Assembly: GCF_030052815.1 (NCBI RefSeq)
Contig: NC_079498.1
Coordinates: 79,842,992 to 79,906,991 of the forward strand
DNA: 64,000 nucleotides
DNA from: Hevea brasiliensis
Lineage: Eukaryota; Streptophyta; Magnoliopsida; Malpighiales; Euphorbiaceae
Direction of reading: 5' to 3'
Of this stretch, positions 1-11,941 are shown one piece after another (position 1 is the stretch's first letter; every line of letters starts with the position of its first letter). A program made the position numbers and the translations under genes. The notes beneath the pieces are model-generated. The model was not told the origin of the DNA, did not search any database, and worked only from the letters and a program-made list of their open reading frames with translations.

Positions 1-244
1 CCTGCTTCTCAAAGAGCAGTTGATGAAGAGGTGGAGAGTCATGCTCCACCAAGGGCTGAATCTGGGGGCAGGGGAGAATCTGCTCCACCAGCAGCTGAGG
101 CACCTGCCCAACTTCAGTTTGCACTATTTCAACAAATGACCGAGTTTTACCGACAAATGATGGGGGAAATTCCACCACCACAACCACAGCCACAACCTCC
201 ACCAGCACCACAGAAGTCCCATCTGGAGAAACTGCGAAAACATG
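1..244 (+). pseudogene. H1 gag, N-terminal linker part (fragment 1)
   Basis: Open in frame 1 from the window edge. It encodes an acidic then proline/glutamine-rich stretch (a run of PQPQPQPPP) typical of the segment before the capsid-like domain in Tekay-type gag. It is interrupted at residue ~81 by the solo LTR at 245, and the reading frame resumes at 4041. The upstream start is outside the window. Confidence 0.8.
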
Positions 245-3200
245 TGTAACACCCCTATTTGTATAGCCTAGTATATTTCACTGTTCCGGTGACCGATGTC
301 GGTCCGGACAATTAAGGGGATTAGAACCACACTTAAGATAACTAGATGAGCTATAAATACAAATAATTAGTAATTGCCAATTAGTTAAGTACAAATAAGA
401 AAAACAGAACATAAGAAGTTAAACGAGCCGAGAGTCACAGCGATGGGTGACCTTCTCGGGAAGGATTGCGAAGTCGATTTAAACTCGAATTTTGAACCGT
501 AAAATTTGACGCTGCGGTCCTTAGGACTATTACAAACACAGTGGAAAAGAAAAAATCACGAAAAAGAATTGTTAAGTCAGTCAAATAATTTGGTCAGGGA
601 GCCGGAAGAAATATTGAATTATTTGCAAACCGGGTTGAACCGGCGAGGGTCAATTTGGTCAATTGACCCCGAGAGTTGACTCCTGACCTAACTGTCAAAT
701 AAAATCAGAGAAAAGAAAATTTCGCGATCAAAAATTAAATTAAAGAACTAATAGAAAAATTAAAAAAAAATAAGAGAAAATGAAAAAGTGAAGAGAGGTG
801 ACATCATGTATGATGCCATAAATCTTATAATTAATAAATTTGATTGAATTGATTTTTTGGTCTTCCATAAGACAAAATACATAAAAGAAAAGAAAAGAAA
901 AAAAAAATTCATTTGGTCTTCTTCCTCATCCTTGTGCCACCCTCACTCTCTCTCTCCCTCCTCCATAAGTGTCCACCATTAAAGAGTTATTCAACCTTGA
1001 ATAACTTGATGTTCTTCCACTAAAATTAACCCTAAACCCTAGAAAGCTTCTTAAGAACCCTAGACAAGAAGTATAGAAGAAAGAAGGAGGAAGAAAAATA
1101 GAAAATTGGAGTTTTGGGAATCCAAAGCAAAGGTTAGTATTCTAACTTTCAATTATCTAATCAAATGCATTTTTAGTTATTTAAATGAACTTAGAAACTA
1201 AAGAAATGAGATGAAATTAATTGTTGGAGGGCTAAACCTAAATTTCGGTCTAGGGTTTTGATGTGTGTATGCATGAGTTTGATAGATTTAAAAGTGTATG
1301 TGATCTTGTTTGAGATAAAGAAACATGAATATAGGCATAGAATCAATCAAATGCAAAGAATTGGTAAACTAGGGTTTGGACACTTAGGGTTTAGAGACAA
1401 AAATGTGAGAAATTGGTAAATGATATATTTGACCTAGTTTGAAGTGGGAATGGTCAATGGTGAGCAAATGAAGTGTGTTGGAAGTGTTGGAGTTGTGATC
1501 AAAGCAGCATGACCAAGGTCCCTTTGAGGGACCAAAACTGAAAATTTACAAGTCCAATTGGTATGAGACCAATTGAGAATGAAAATAGACACAAAATGAC
1601 ATAATTTTCATTTAGGAAGCATGCCCAAAAAGTGACCAAAACCTAGTGAACAAATTGACCAAATCCGGAAAATCTCAGTCTGCCCTGTACAAACTGACCA
1701 AATGAACAGTATTTGTTCATTTGGCCATAACATGAACTAGGCAGGTCTAAATGACCTGAAATTTTACCAGTGGATAGATGAGATATAGACCTAAAACTTT
1801 CATGAAGAATACAAACCCAAATTATGCCATTAACCAAGTCATTTGGCCACCCTAAATTGGTGACCTAAAACTGCCAGAACCAAAATTTGCCCAAAAATCT
1901 GGGTTAAGTCCAATCCGGTAGCCATGGTTCAAATGGCTATAACTTGAGCTACAAAACTCCAAATGGAGTGATTCAAAAAGGAGAATTTAGTTAAGATAAT
2001 AGGGAACATTTTCTATGAAGGAAGTTTTGCCAAATTCTAACAGAAAAATAACCAATAGAACAGTGCAACTTGAGACACCAAAACTAAAAATTTGCAAAAT
2101 TGCCTAAAAGACTTAGAATTTGAGTAAACCACCAAAACCAACAAATTTAGTGATCAAAATGTAGTATGTGGGTGAAGTTGGAATTCCCATACCTATTAAG
2201 CCTTAGAAAGTCAACAAATTGACTTGAATAGTGTAGTGAATAGTAACCCCAAAACACAAATTTTGAAGAACGCCAAGTTTAGCATATTAAAGCTAGGTAT
2301 AAGTGAATTTGAATTTATTTTTGGATTTACAATGAGTTATGATACTGAAACACTGTGAAACTGTATGTTTCAGTTGAAAAGAATATCGGAAAAGAACCCG
2401 AGGGATCGAGTCAAGGCCAAGAGGCGACTCGTATAAGGTTTGTGAACAACTAACTCTTTTGTTATTTTTCAATTCCAAATTGATTTGAAATAAATTTATT
2501 GTATGATTTATGATTTTTGTTGTGTTGAGAATTTTAACTTATTGAATGAAATTGTATAATTTGAATATAAATTTTCTTATACATTTAAGGATTTATTGCA
2601 TTGTTTTAAGAATCATAAATTTTAAGTTTGATGTGTTGCCAACCTTGAGCATGAATTTATGATGATTAAATATGTTGATGATTTGTAAACACTTTGTAAA
2701 TAGAAATTGTTTTGAATATGATTTAAAACCACAGTTGACATGACAAAATTTGTTGTGAATTCTCATTAGCTTGTCTAGTGAGATATCTCCTCCACTAGAT
2801 GGGGCGAGTTACTTTCTCTCTGGCTTGCCAGTTGGGGAAGAATTTGAATGAGTACTCATATATACTAGCTAGTCTTTGTTTCTCCCTTTTAGTCTCGGTT
2901 ATTGGGAGAATGTGAAATGTCGTGGTGTACAACACGGCATCTATTTGAATTTTGGGTCATGGGATCAACTGTGTGAATTATTGGCAACGCCATTTAAATT
3001 ATGCATAATTTGATAAATTGTGATTGAAATAAATAATTTGTTAGTGATTCAAAATATTTTTGTATTGTTTTGGAATTTAAAAGAAATGTAAATAAATAGT
3101 TATTAATTGATCAAAATGTTATTCAAATGAATAATTTGCATGAATGAAAATAATGATTTTTGTATGTCATGGATTTTGAAGAATTTAGAAATTTTAAATT

Positions 3201-4035
3201 TTTATTCATTATGAATTGTTAAGAATAATTTGTATTAAGTTTTAAATTATTAGTTTGTGCATCACTGAGTTCACCACTCAGCGATAGCTTTGTATGCTGT
3301 CGCAGGTGACAGAAAATATAGAGCAGCTGAGCGAGGTTACTGAAAGACACGGTGAGATTATCCTCGGGTATATCATAGGTATACCCTTGTACATTAACTT
3401 TTTATGTAATTCTGTAATTATATGTATGAAATTTCCTTTGACCAGTTATACCAACTCTTTTGTAATATATTTGGATTGTAATGAAATACAAATTATTGTA
3501 ATATTATCTTGAGATTTTATATACTTATAAAGTTTTGCATTATTAAATTTTAATGCTCCCATGAATGTGAAAATTAATTTGGTTACCTCAATGAGATGTT
3601 TTAATGTTTGATTTAATTTAAACTGTGTATCGAATTGCTTGTGTTGATTTGTGAAATGAGGATTGTTTGAATTTTGAGACTTGAGAAATTGGTTGAGATT
3701 AATTGTGAAATTTGAAGAAGTTGTTGAGGAAAATATTGGGAGTGTCTTTATTTTCAAGTTTTGAAGAACTGTTTTCTTAAAATACAGACGGCACTCTACC
3801 GAAATTTTTATAAAAATTACGGAGATTTTAAATATCTAAAAATTAGATTTATGTTTGGACTTTAAATAAAGGTTTTTAATATTTGAGAAAATTTTACCCA
3901 CCAATTTAAAAATGAAGGAAAATTGTTTTAAAATCCCTTGTAGTATATTTAATGGGTTATCGGTAGGCGAAGTACGGTAATTCATTAGGTGTACTGCGGA
4001 AGCATGTTACATCTTACGAGGAATAGGGTGTGACA
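245..4035 (+). mobile_element. Solo giant LTR 1 (3791 bp) inserted in H1 gag
   Basis: Begins TGTAACACCCC and ends GGTGTGACA, flanked by the 5-bp duplication ACATG (240-244 and 4036-4040). No PBS or coding region is present, so it is a solo LTR left by LTR-LTR recombination. It carries the family landmarks: a 5S-like block (405-463), the palindrome GGTCAATTGACC (657-668), an exon-1 hairpin (985-1006), a splice donor (GT at 1133), inverted repeats near 1555 and 1695-1727, and the double hairpin at 3263-3307. It is closely related to the LTR at 59391-63455. ORFs in it are short and unsupported. Confidence 0.92.
405..463 (+). promoter_or_regulatory. 5S rRNA-like segment in LTR 1
   Basis: In order it contains CAGAAC, AGTTAA, CGAGAGT, GATGGGTGACC and CGGGAAG, with spacing close to the 3' two-thirds of plant 5S rRNA, where box A, the intermediate element and box C of the internal Pol III promoter lie. 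The similarity is direct; promoter activity is inference. It lies about 160-220 bp from the LTR start, as in the sister copies. Confidence 0.7.
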
Positions 4036-4040
4036 ACATG

Positions 4041-4392
4041 GGGCTGTGGATTTCTTTGGGAAAAAGGAGGATGATCCCATGACAGCGAAAAACTGGTTGG
4101 ATAGAATAATCATAATGCTGAAACAGCTTAATTGTACCCCCGAGCAGAACCTAGAGGGTGTTGTGTCCCTACTTCAAGATGATGCATATCAGTGGTGGGA
4201 CACAGTAACCAGTGAGGTGCAACCGGAACATATTACCTGGGATTACTTCCTAACAGAGTTCAGGAAGAAGTATGTCAGTAAGGTGTATTTAGAAGAGAGA
4301 AGAAGAGAATTTATCAGTCTGAGACAGAGGTAACTATCAATGGTAGAGTATGAGCGAGAATTTGTCAGACTGAGCCGGTATGGGAGGGAGAT
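4041..4392 (+). pseudogene. H1 gag, capsid-like part (fragment 2)
   Basis: Continues fragment 1 in register. It shows the retrotransposon-gag pattern: a short KHGAVDFFGKKEDDP-type entry, a leucine/cysteine helix, the LLQDDAYQWW motif (LLQ..AY.WW), then the TWDYFLTEFRKKYV motif. A stop at ~4331 (LRQR then TAA) breaks it. It is cut at 4392 by an antisense solo LTR and resumes at 8029. Confidence 0.88.
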
Positions 4393-7300
4393 TGTCACAC
4401 CCTATCCCTCTGTAAGGCATAATATGATCCCTTAGTATACCTAATGAATTACCAACTCCGTCTACTGATAACCCATTAAATACACTACAAGGGATTTTAA
4501 AAACTTTTCTTACTTCTTTTACAGTGGTGAGCACTATTTACAGGTGTTAAAAACCTTTTTGAACTGAAGTGATAGAACTAACACATTTGAATTATTTGGA
4601 ATTTCTGTAAAAATTTTGGCAGAGTGCCATCTGTATTTTGGATAAAACAGTTCTTCAAAAACCTGTAAAAAGCACTTCAATATATATTCCCAAATCTCAA
4701 CTCCAACATTTTCTCAACACAACATGTTTCTCAACTTAAATCCACAGTGATTTTTCAAAGACTAAGATACAAGAAATATAATACAATTTTTACAAGCCAA
4801 AATAACTCATAATTATTTTACAACTTCAAGGTACAATTTGAATTTACAACTGCTCAAAACCAAAAACAATATGTACATACAGTGGTCATACATTACAGTA
4901 CAAAATGCAAAATGTGGTATACTCATTATACCCGAAAATCTCTCGCTGGAGGTACTAGAGCCTAGTCTGCTACTGTCTGCTCACCATGACAAAGAATAAA
5001 GCTATCGCTGAGACAATGTCTCAGTGGTGCACAACATTAACCAAATACAACTTAAATCACAATTCATAAATCATTTAAATGATGGATATGTAAAGTCATA
5101 GTTAAATTCAAGACAATGAGTGTCAGAAGGAATTTAACACAATATCACAATAAATCCCAGAGATCAAAACATAGTTAACTTCAAAAGACAGTAAATGTGA
5201 ATAAGGATTTAACTCCATTTCACAATCTCATAATACAAATCAATAAATCACACACAGCTTAATCATGTTCCAAAGTTCAATTCGTCCCAAAAGTCGATGA
5301 CTAATGAGGAATAACATAGCTAGCTAGCAAAAATATGAGTACTCATCCAATTCGTCCTCAACAGGCACACACCTCAACACTTCAGCCAGAGAGGGAATTC
5401 AATTCGTCCCACTAGACAAGCTAATGAGGAATACAATCAATATACATGATAGCTGTGGTTTCAAATCATTTCCAATGCTTTTCAATCAATAAGTATCCAT
5501 CAATATCATTCAAACAATTTCTCACAGTTTCAAATCGTTTACAATGCTTTTCAAGCAATAAATATCCATTCAAACACATTTCCACAATTTAAAACAATAA
5601 TGTACAAATAGTCATAATTCATTTCAATTGAAAAATTCAAAAGAAATAGTTGTTGTGCACAAACCTCTGATAACTGTCTCTTGGTCTGGACTCAGTGTTT
5701 CCTTCCCTTTTCCTGAGTCTTTGGTAACTGAGAAACACAATTTGAAGTGTTTCAGTACTAAATTAAATTATCTCTAACCATAATGTTCGATAAGTAATTC
5801 ACTGAATTCAAATATTTACTTAGTCAACCTAATATGTCGACCCTCGATACATTCTAGGTAAATTAGGTTTTAACATTACTAATGTGTCACATTCGATAGT
5901 CTTTTAGGGTTGGTACATGTTACCAATTTCGTTTCCTTGTTTAGTGCATTTTATTGCAACTTGCTGGATTCCGGGATACTAGTTTGACCTAGCCGGACGA
6001 CCTAGTTCCCTCGGTTTTCGGGTTTCGGTCAAAACTAAAAAATTGTAGATCTATGTCTTATTGCACGCGGGGCAAAATTCCAGGTCATTCTGAGTTATGT
6101 AGACCAAGTTATGGTCATTTCACTATTGCTGGTCAAATGGCATCAAATTTGGTCATTTTGGTCAACTTTGGTTCGGCCAGTTTTTGGACCCGAACTTGTG
6201 CAAGCTGTTTGACTTGCTTATGGTCATTTCTGGGCTTTGGTTTCTTCATAAGAATTTTAGATATGGGTCTTAACTATTCATGGTTAAAATTTCAGGTCAA
6301 TTGGACCTGTTTTGAGTGAGTTATGGCCTAAAAACTAACTGCTGCCCAAATGGTCAGTTTTCAGGCCTCACTTGCACTTAATCCGGATTTGGTCATTTTT
6401 CAAGCTACCTTGCAAGCAGAATTTTGGTATGTTTCCTTCATGAAAGTTGGCACATTTTGTGCCTAGTTTCACCTCCAATTGGTCTCATACCAATTGGAGT
6501 TACACATTTAGTGTTATAGGCTAAAATGCATACTGCCCTTAAATACATTGCTTAACATCTATCAATTGCACATTTACTTGCTATAAATCCACTTCTCTTA
6601 CCAATTCTGATTTGGTACATTACCAAAACCATTTATCACTTCATATTAGAGTCACTTTGGGCAGAATACAATTATCCTCAATATACCAAATGAAACTCTA
6701 ATTCACAAAGTCCAAATAAAACAACATATACACATGACCACTCCTAATTATTACATACAATTTCCACAACCAATTTACATACATATTCATCAATCCTCAA
6801 TGTCCAATTCACCCAATATCTTCATGAATTTAAACATTCATCAAGGAGTCTCAAGGCTGCCGAAATGCTCCCCATTGCCAAAGTTTCCCATAGTTTCTTC
6901 CACTTCAATTCCAAATGCACAATCACCACATATACATGGAAATAACTTACTAGGACATTAAATCACCCTACTCAACATGAATTCACATCAAATATATGTA
7001 TGAATATTTCATTAAATATACTACTCCATGGCTGTCCAAACTGGATATATCAATAACTCCTCAAAACTTTAAAATTTTCTTCACAAATCAAACACCCATA
7101 CATGCTTACAAACTTTAACAAAGCAATATTCAAAAATACAAACTTACCTATTGTTAGGACTTGTGAAATCTTCACTAAACTTCCTTGATTTTGCTATCAA
7201 ACTCTTCCTTGTGATGTGGAGGTAATCTTTAATGAAACAACCTAGGTGTTTGGAGGTGAATTGAAGGAGGTTGATGAAGCTTTATGCAAAACGGCAATGG

Positions 7301-8023
7301 AGGTTTTCAATTCTTCATTTCGGCATGGATGAACTAAGTGAGGAAGATGAAGTTGAAAATTGTATAATAGGTGTACACCTGCCCATTTAGTTCTTAATTT
7401 ATTCCATAGTGGTCCACTTTCACAAATTAATTCATTTTATATGTTTAATTTTCATTTATTCCTCATTAAACCCATAATTTTTGCTATTTACTTTATATAC
7501 CACCAATTTAATTTTTCATTATATTTTCCAAGTGTAATATTATTTATTTTTAATGGACATTTAGGTCAAAAGACAACTCGGGATGTCAAATGACCATAAT
7601 GCCCCTGTTCGGGTTGCATTCCCGATTTTTTTGTAACACCGGGTTTTGTCTGTTTTTCGATTTCTCACTTTTCTTTGTACTAATTATTTAATTTTTCTTT
7701 GATATTTCTAATGATATTTATACTTCAATTGATGTCTCTTTAAGTCCTAAAAATATTTTCTAGGGTTCCATGATCCGAGCTAGTCAACGGTCCACGCCGT
7801 GACTTCCAGTCTGATCACCATCGCTAGGGTTCTCGGCTCGCTTAACTTGGTTACATTTCTTTGCTATTATTTTTCCTTTGTTTTTCTTGTATTTTCTTTT
7901 CTTGTATTTCATTATTTTATGTCTCCTCACTCATAACGATGTGTAGTTCTAGGCATCCTAGCTGTCCGGATAACACTGGCCACCAGAACAGTAGAACGCA
8001 CTACCGAACATAGGGGTGTTACA
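4393..8023 (-). mobile_element. Solo giant LTR 2 (3631 bp), antisense, in H1 gag
   Basis: Plus-strand ends are TGTCACACCC and GGTGTTACA, so the LTR reads on the minus strand. It is flanked by GAGAT (4388-4392 and 8024-8028). It is nearest to LTR 3 (11942-15922); the terminal segment with the CACTACCGAACATAGG block is shared. Its 5S-like block is degenerate (7801-7850). The splice donor AG|GTAAGT is clear, with GT ending at 7147 on the minus strand, 876 bp from the LTR start. The hairpin near 5000 is partly damaged. No internal domain is present. Confidence 0.92.
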
Positions 8024-8028
8024 GAGAT

Positions 8029-8640
8029 AGTCCCTACAGAGGTAGCGAGGTGCAGAAGGTTTGAAGAAGGGCTCAAAGACAATATCAAAATCATGATAAC
8101 AGCATTGGAGATCACAGACTTTGCCAAATTAGTAGATGTTGCGTCGAACGTAGAAAGAGTCCGAATAAATGAGCAAAATAGAAGGGAAAGACAGCAGAAG
8201 AGGGGTCTAGGTCAATCCAGTTCATTTTCTACTCCCAGTAAGAAGAGTAAGGGTCCTCCTGCTCAGAGTTCGGGACAACCACAAGGTCAGGGTCAGCCCC
8301 AGGGGCCCAAACCACAGTTTACACCTAGGAGAGGCCAGTCCACAACATTAGTGGGCAGCTCTCCAGGGATGGTGTTCAGGGGACCAGCCCCAGCATCTTC
8401 TGTCTGTCCATACTGCTAGAAGTGTCATAAGGGGGACTGTTGGCGAGTGATGGGTTCATGCTTACGGTGTGGATCTATAGAACATCAGATCAAGAATTGT
8501 CCGAAGAGGACTACTACAGCTGCTCCAACACAAGCTGACAGACTTGCTCCTACACCACAACGGGGTAGGAAGCCTAGTAAATCTGAGGCAGCTGGTCCAT
8601 CACTGAGGCCTACATCTGAGTCAGCTGAGAGGCCAGAGTA
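8029..8640 (+). pseudogene. H1 gag C-terminus with nucleocapsid CCHC knuckle (fragment 3)
   Basis: Continues gag through the end of the capsid domain, then a Q/G/P-rich linker, a first cysteine pair (CPYC) followed by a stop at 8417-8419, and a full CX2CX4HX4C knuckle (CLRCGSIEHQIKNC, ~8462-8503). A Thr/Pro-rich tail follows. The frame is lost around 8640, where the protease frame begins. The knuckle would bind the element's RNA during packaging. Non-functional because of the stop and frameshift. Confidence 0.88.
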
Positions 8641-9162
8641 CCTGCCAGGGCCTATGCCATCAGAGCTCAGGAGGAGCAAGATGCCCCGGACGTCATCAGG
8701 GATACATTCTCTCTCTACAACACTTCTGTGCATGCAATGGTGGATCCAGGATCTACTCATTCATACATCTGCATCAAACTACCCGTAGAGAGGGGAGTTC
8801 CAGTAGAGAAGAGTGTTCAATACATTCTGGTCACAAATCCACTAGGCCACAGTGTGGTAGTGAATAAAGTGTATAAAGGTTGCCCGTTGAGGATTCAGGG
8901 GTATGAATTCTCGGCAGACCTAATTGAATTGCCCTTCCACGAGTTTGACGTGATTTTAGGAATGGACTGGTTATCACGTCATCAGGCAATAGTTGATTGC
9001 AAGTTGAAAAGGATTTCTCTGAAAACTTCTGAGAGTAATGAGATTACTATTGTGGGTGAAAGGACAGATTTCCTGTCCAATGTTATCTCAGCCACAGTTG
9101 CAAGAAGATTGATGAGAAAAGGCTGTGAAGCTTACCTAGCACACGTGGTTGATACTAGGTAG
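8641..9162 (+). pseudogene. H1 aspartic protease domain
   Basis: Opens with the gag-pol junction motif ARAYAIR. The aspartic-protease signature MVDPGSTHSY follows (~8734-8763); plant gypsy proteases show D-S/P-G-A/S-T here, so the catalytic Asp is kept. The ILGMDWL motif is near 8957 and the conserved [11 protein letters not shown] segment precedes the RT. The frame ends at TAG 9160-9162, which replaces a codon where related copies read on; RT continues in the same frame. Confidence 0.9.
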
Positions 9163-10870
9163 GCTAAGCCGAATCTGTGTGATATACCCACAGTGAGAGA
9201 CTTCCCAGATGTGTTTCCTGAAGAATTGCCTGGTTTACCATCAGAAAGGGAAGTCGAGTTTGCTATTGAGGTAATGCCGGGTACAACACCAATTTCTATT
9301 GCTCCTTATAGGATAGCACCCACTGAATTGAGAGAGTTGAAAATTCAATTACAAGAGTTGCTTGATAAGGGGTTTATACGCTCCAGTGTGTCACCATGGG
9401 GAGCTCCGGTGCTGTTTGTGAAGAAGAAGGATGGAACCTTGAGATTGTGTATTGATTACCGGCAGTTGAACAAAGTAACTGTGAAGAATAAATATCCGTT
9501 ACCCAGAATTGACGATCTGTTTGATCAGTTGAAAGGATCCGGTGTATTTTCAAAAATTGATCTCAGATCAGGGTATCATCAGTTGAGGGTAAAGGATGCA
9601 GATGTGTCAAAAACTGCATTCAGAACCCGGTATGGGCATTATGAATTTCTAGTGATACCGTTTGGGTTAACAAATGCACTAGCAGTATTTGTGGACCTTA
9701 TGAACCGTATCTTTCATCCATATTTAGATCGGTTTGTAGTAGTCTTTATTGATGATATTCTGGTGTAATCCCAAACCAGGGAAGAACATGATGAACATTT
9801 GAGGATTATTCTGCAAACCCTGCGAGAAAAGAAGTTGTATGCTAAGCTGTCCAAGTGTGACTTCTGGATGAGTGAAATCTCTTTCCTTGGACACATAGTA
9901 TCAGCAGAGGGGATTAGAGTGGATCCCAAAAAGATAGAAGCAGTGATGGAATGGAAGCCTCCCAGAAATACAACTGAGGTCAGAAGTTTCTTGGGGCTAG
10001 CTGGGTATTATAGAAGATTTGTGAAGGGGTTCTCTCTTATAGCTGCTCCAATGACCAAGTTGTTACACAAGAATGTGAAATTTGGCTGGAATGACAAGTG
10101 CCAAGCCAGTTTTGAGAGGCTGAAGGCTATGTTGACAGAAGCACCAGTGTTAACACAGCTAGTGTCGGGAAAAGACTTTGTGGTCTACAGTGATGGCTCG
10201 CATAATGGGCTAGGGTGTGTATTGATGCAAGAGGGGAAAGTGGTTGCCTATGCTTCCAGGCAGTTAAGGCCACATGAACAGAACTACCCTACTCATGACT
10301 TAGAGTTAGCAGCAATTATCTTCGCACTGAAGATATGGAGGCATTATTTATATGGTGAAAAATGCTACATCTATACAGACCACAAGAGTCTAAAATATTT
10401 GCCAACCCAGAAGGAGCTCAATCTTAGATAGAGGCGATGGATTGAGTTCCTAAAGGACTATGATTGTGTGATAGATTATCATCCTGGGAAGGCAAATGTA
10501 GTTGCTGATGTCTTAAACAGAAAATTCATCACAGCTTTAAGATCACTAAATGCCTATCTGTCCTTAGCTCAAGATGGAGCTATTTTGGCTGAGTTACAAG
10601 TGAGGCCATACCTGCTACAGCAGATACAAGATGGGCAGAAGTTCAATGACAAATTGATGGCTATTGTGGGTAAAATTCCAAAGGGAAAGGAATCTGATTA
10701 TGAGATGAAAGCGGATGGATGTCTGTACTACAGAGGAAGAGTGTGTGTACCAGATGATAGGGAACTGAAGACTAATATTCTGAAAGAAGCACACACTAGT
10801 ATTTATGCTATGCACTCGGGAAGCAGAAAAATGTATAATGATTTAAAGCCTTATTATTGGTGCCTGGTAT
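9163..10870 (+). pseudogene. H1 reverse transcriptase and RNase H
   Basis: RT starts with [13 protein letters not shown], then the PYR and LDKGFIR motifs, [17 protein letters not shown], and the catalytic box FIDDILV (~9748-9768), so the YXDD-type aspartates are intact. Stops at 9766 (after ILV) and 10429 break it. RNase H has [15 protein letters not shown] (catalytic Asp), the DLELAA glutamate region and the YTDHKSL aspartate, followed by the GKANVVAD segment. The chain continues into the integrase zinc-binding region until a one-base loss near 10862 shifts the frame. At least one stop looks like CAG to TAG. Confidence 0.93.
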
Positions 10871-11941
10871 GAAGAAGGATATAGCTGACTATGTTACTAA
10901 GTGTTTGACATGTCAGCAAGTTAAAGCAGAACATCAAGTTCCATCAGGATTACTACAGCCTATAAGCATACCTGAATGGAAATGGGATCGGGTCACTATG
11001 GATTTTGTTAGCGGTCTACCTCTCACCCAGAAGAAGCATGATATAGTATGGGTGATAGTGGACAGATTGACAAAGTCAGCACATTTTTTGCCAGTTAGGA
11101 TTGACTACTCACTGGAGTAAGCAGAGTTGTATATCAGTGAGGTAGTTAGACTGCATGGAATCCCACTTTCCATCATATCTGACCGAGACCCAAGGTTTAC
11201 ATCGAGATTTTGGAAAAAGTTGCAAGAAGCCTTAGGCACACAACTCCATTTTAGCACGGCTTTTCATCCTCAGACGAATGGACAATCAGAATGAGTAATC
11301 CAGGTAAACCTAGAACCTAATTGAATTTTCACAATTTACAAATTGATGAAATGATAATAACAATGTGAATTATGTGATAGATCCTGGAGGATATGCTGAG
11401 GAGTTGTGTCATTGAGTTTGAGGGGAGTTGGGATAGATATCTCCCACTGGCAGAATTTGCATATAACAATAGCTACCAAGCTAGCATTCAAATGGCCCCA
11501 TATGAAGCACTGTATGGGAGGAAGTGTAGAACCCCCGTATGTTGAACTGAATTGGGCGAAGATAAGCTGGTAGGACCAGACCTGGTGAAACAGACTGAGG
11601 AGAAAGTGAAGATAATTAAAGCTAACTTGAAGGTTGCCTCAGATAGACAGAAATCTTATGCCGACTTGAAAAGAAAAGAGATAGAGTATGCAATTGGTGA
11701 CAATGTGTTTCTCAAAGTCTCACCGTGGAAGAAAGTACTGCGGTTTGGAAGAAAGGGTAAGTTAAGCCCTAGGTTCATTGGCCCATATGAAGTCATTGAA
11801 CGTGTGGGACTAGTGGCCTATCGGCTAGCTTTACCACCAGAACTGGATAAGATCCATAATGTATTCCATGTTTCTATGTTAAGAAGATATCACTCAGACC
11901 CTTCACATGTCATCTCCATGGAAGAGATTGAAATCCAACCG
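10560..11941 (+). pseudogene. H1 integrase (zinc finger, DDE core, C-terminal domain) with an apparent intron
   Basis: The H-H-C-C zinc-binding region ends in CLTCQQVK (~10897-10920). The core shows MDFVSGLP with the first Asp, [12 protein letters not shown] with the second Asp and GQSE with the catalytic Glu. Between VIQ and ILEDML lies a 77-bp GT-AG segment (11304-11380) absent from the homologous H4 site. The C-terminal SPWKK, GRKGKLSPRFIGPYEV and HNVFHVSMLRRY motifs follow. Stops at ~11118, ~11294 (CGA to TGA) and ~11545 (TGG to TGA), plus a frameshift at ~10862, make it non-functional. The chain is cut at 11941 by solo LTR 3. Confidence 0.9.
11304..11380 (+). other. Candidate 77-bp spliceosomal intron in H1 integrase
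   Basis: Starts GTAAAC, ends GTGATAG, is AT-rich, and lies in phase 0 exactly between the VIQ and ILEDML codons. The same site in H4 (between 53200 and 53201, minus strand) is uninterrupted. Removing the segment restores alignment without loss of a residue. Plant introns of 70-80 bp are common. Splicing itself is inferred. Confidence 0.7.
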
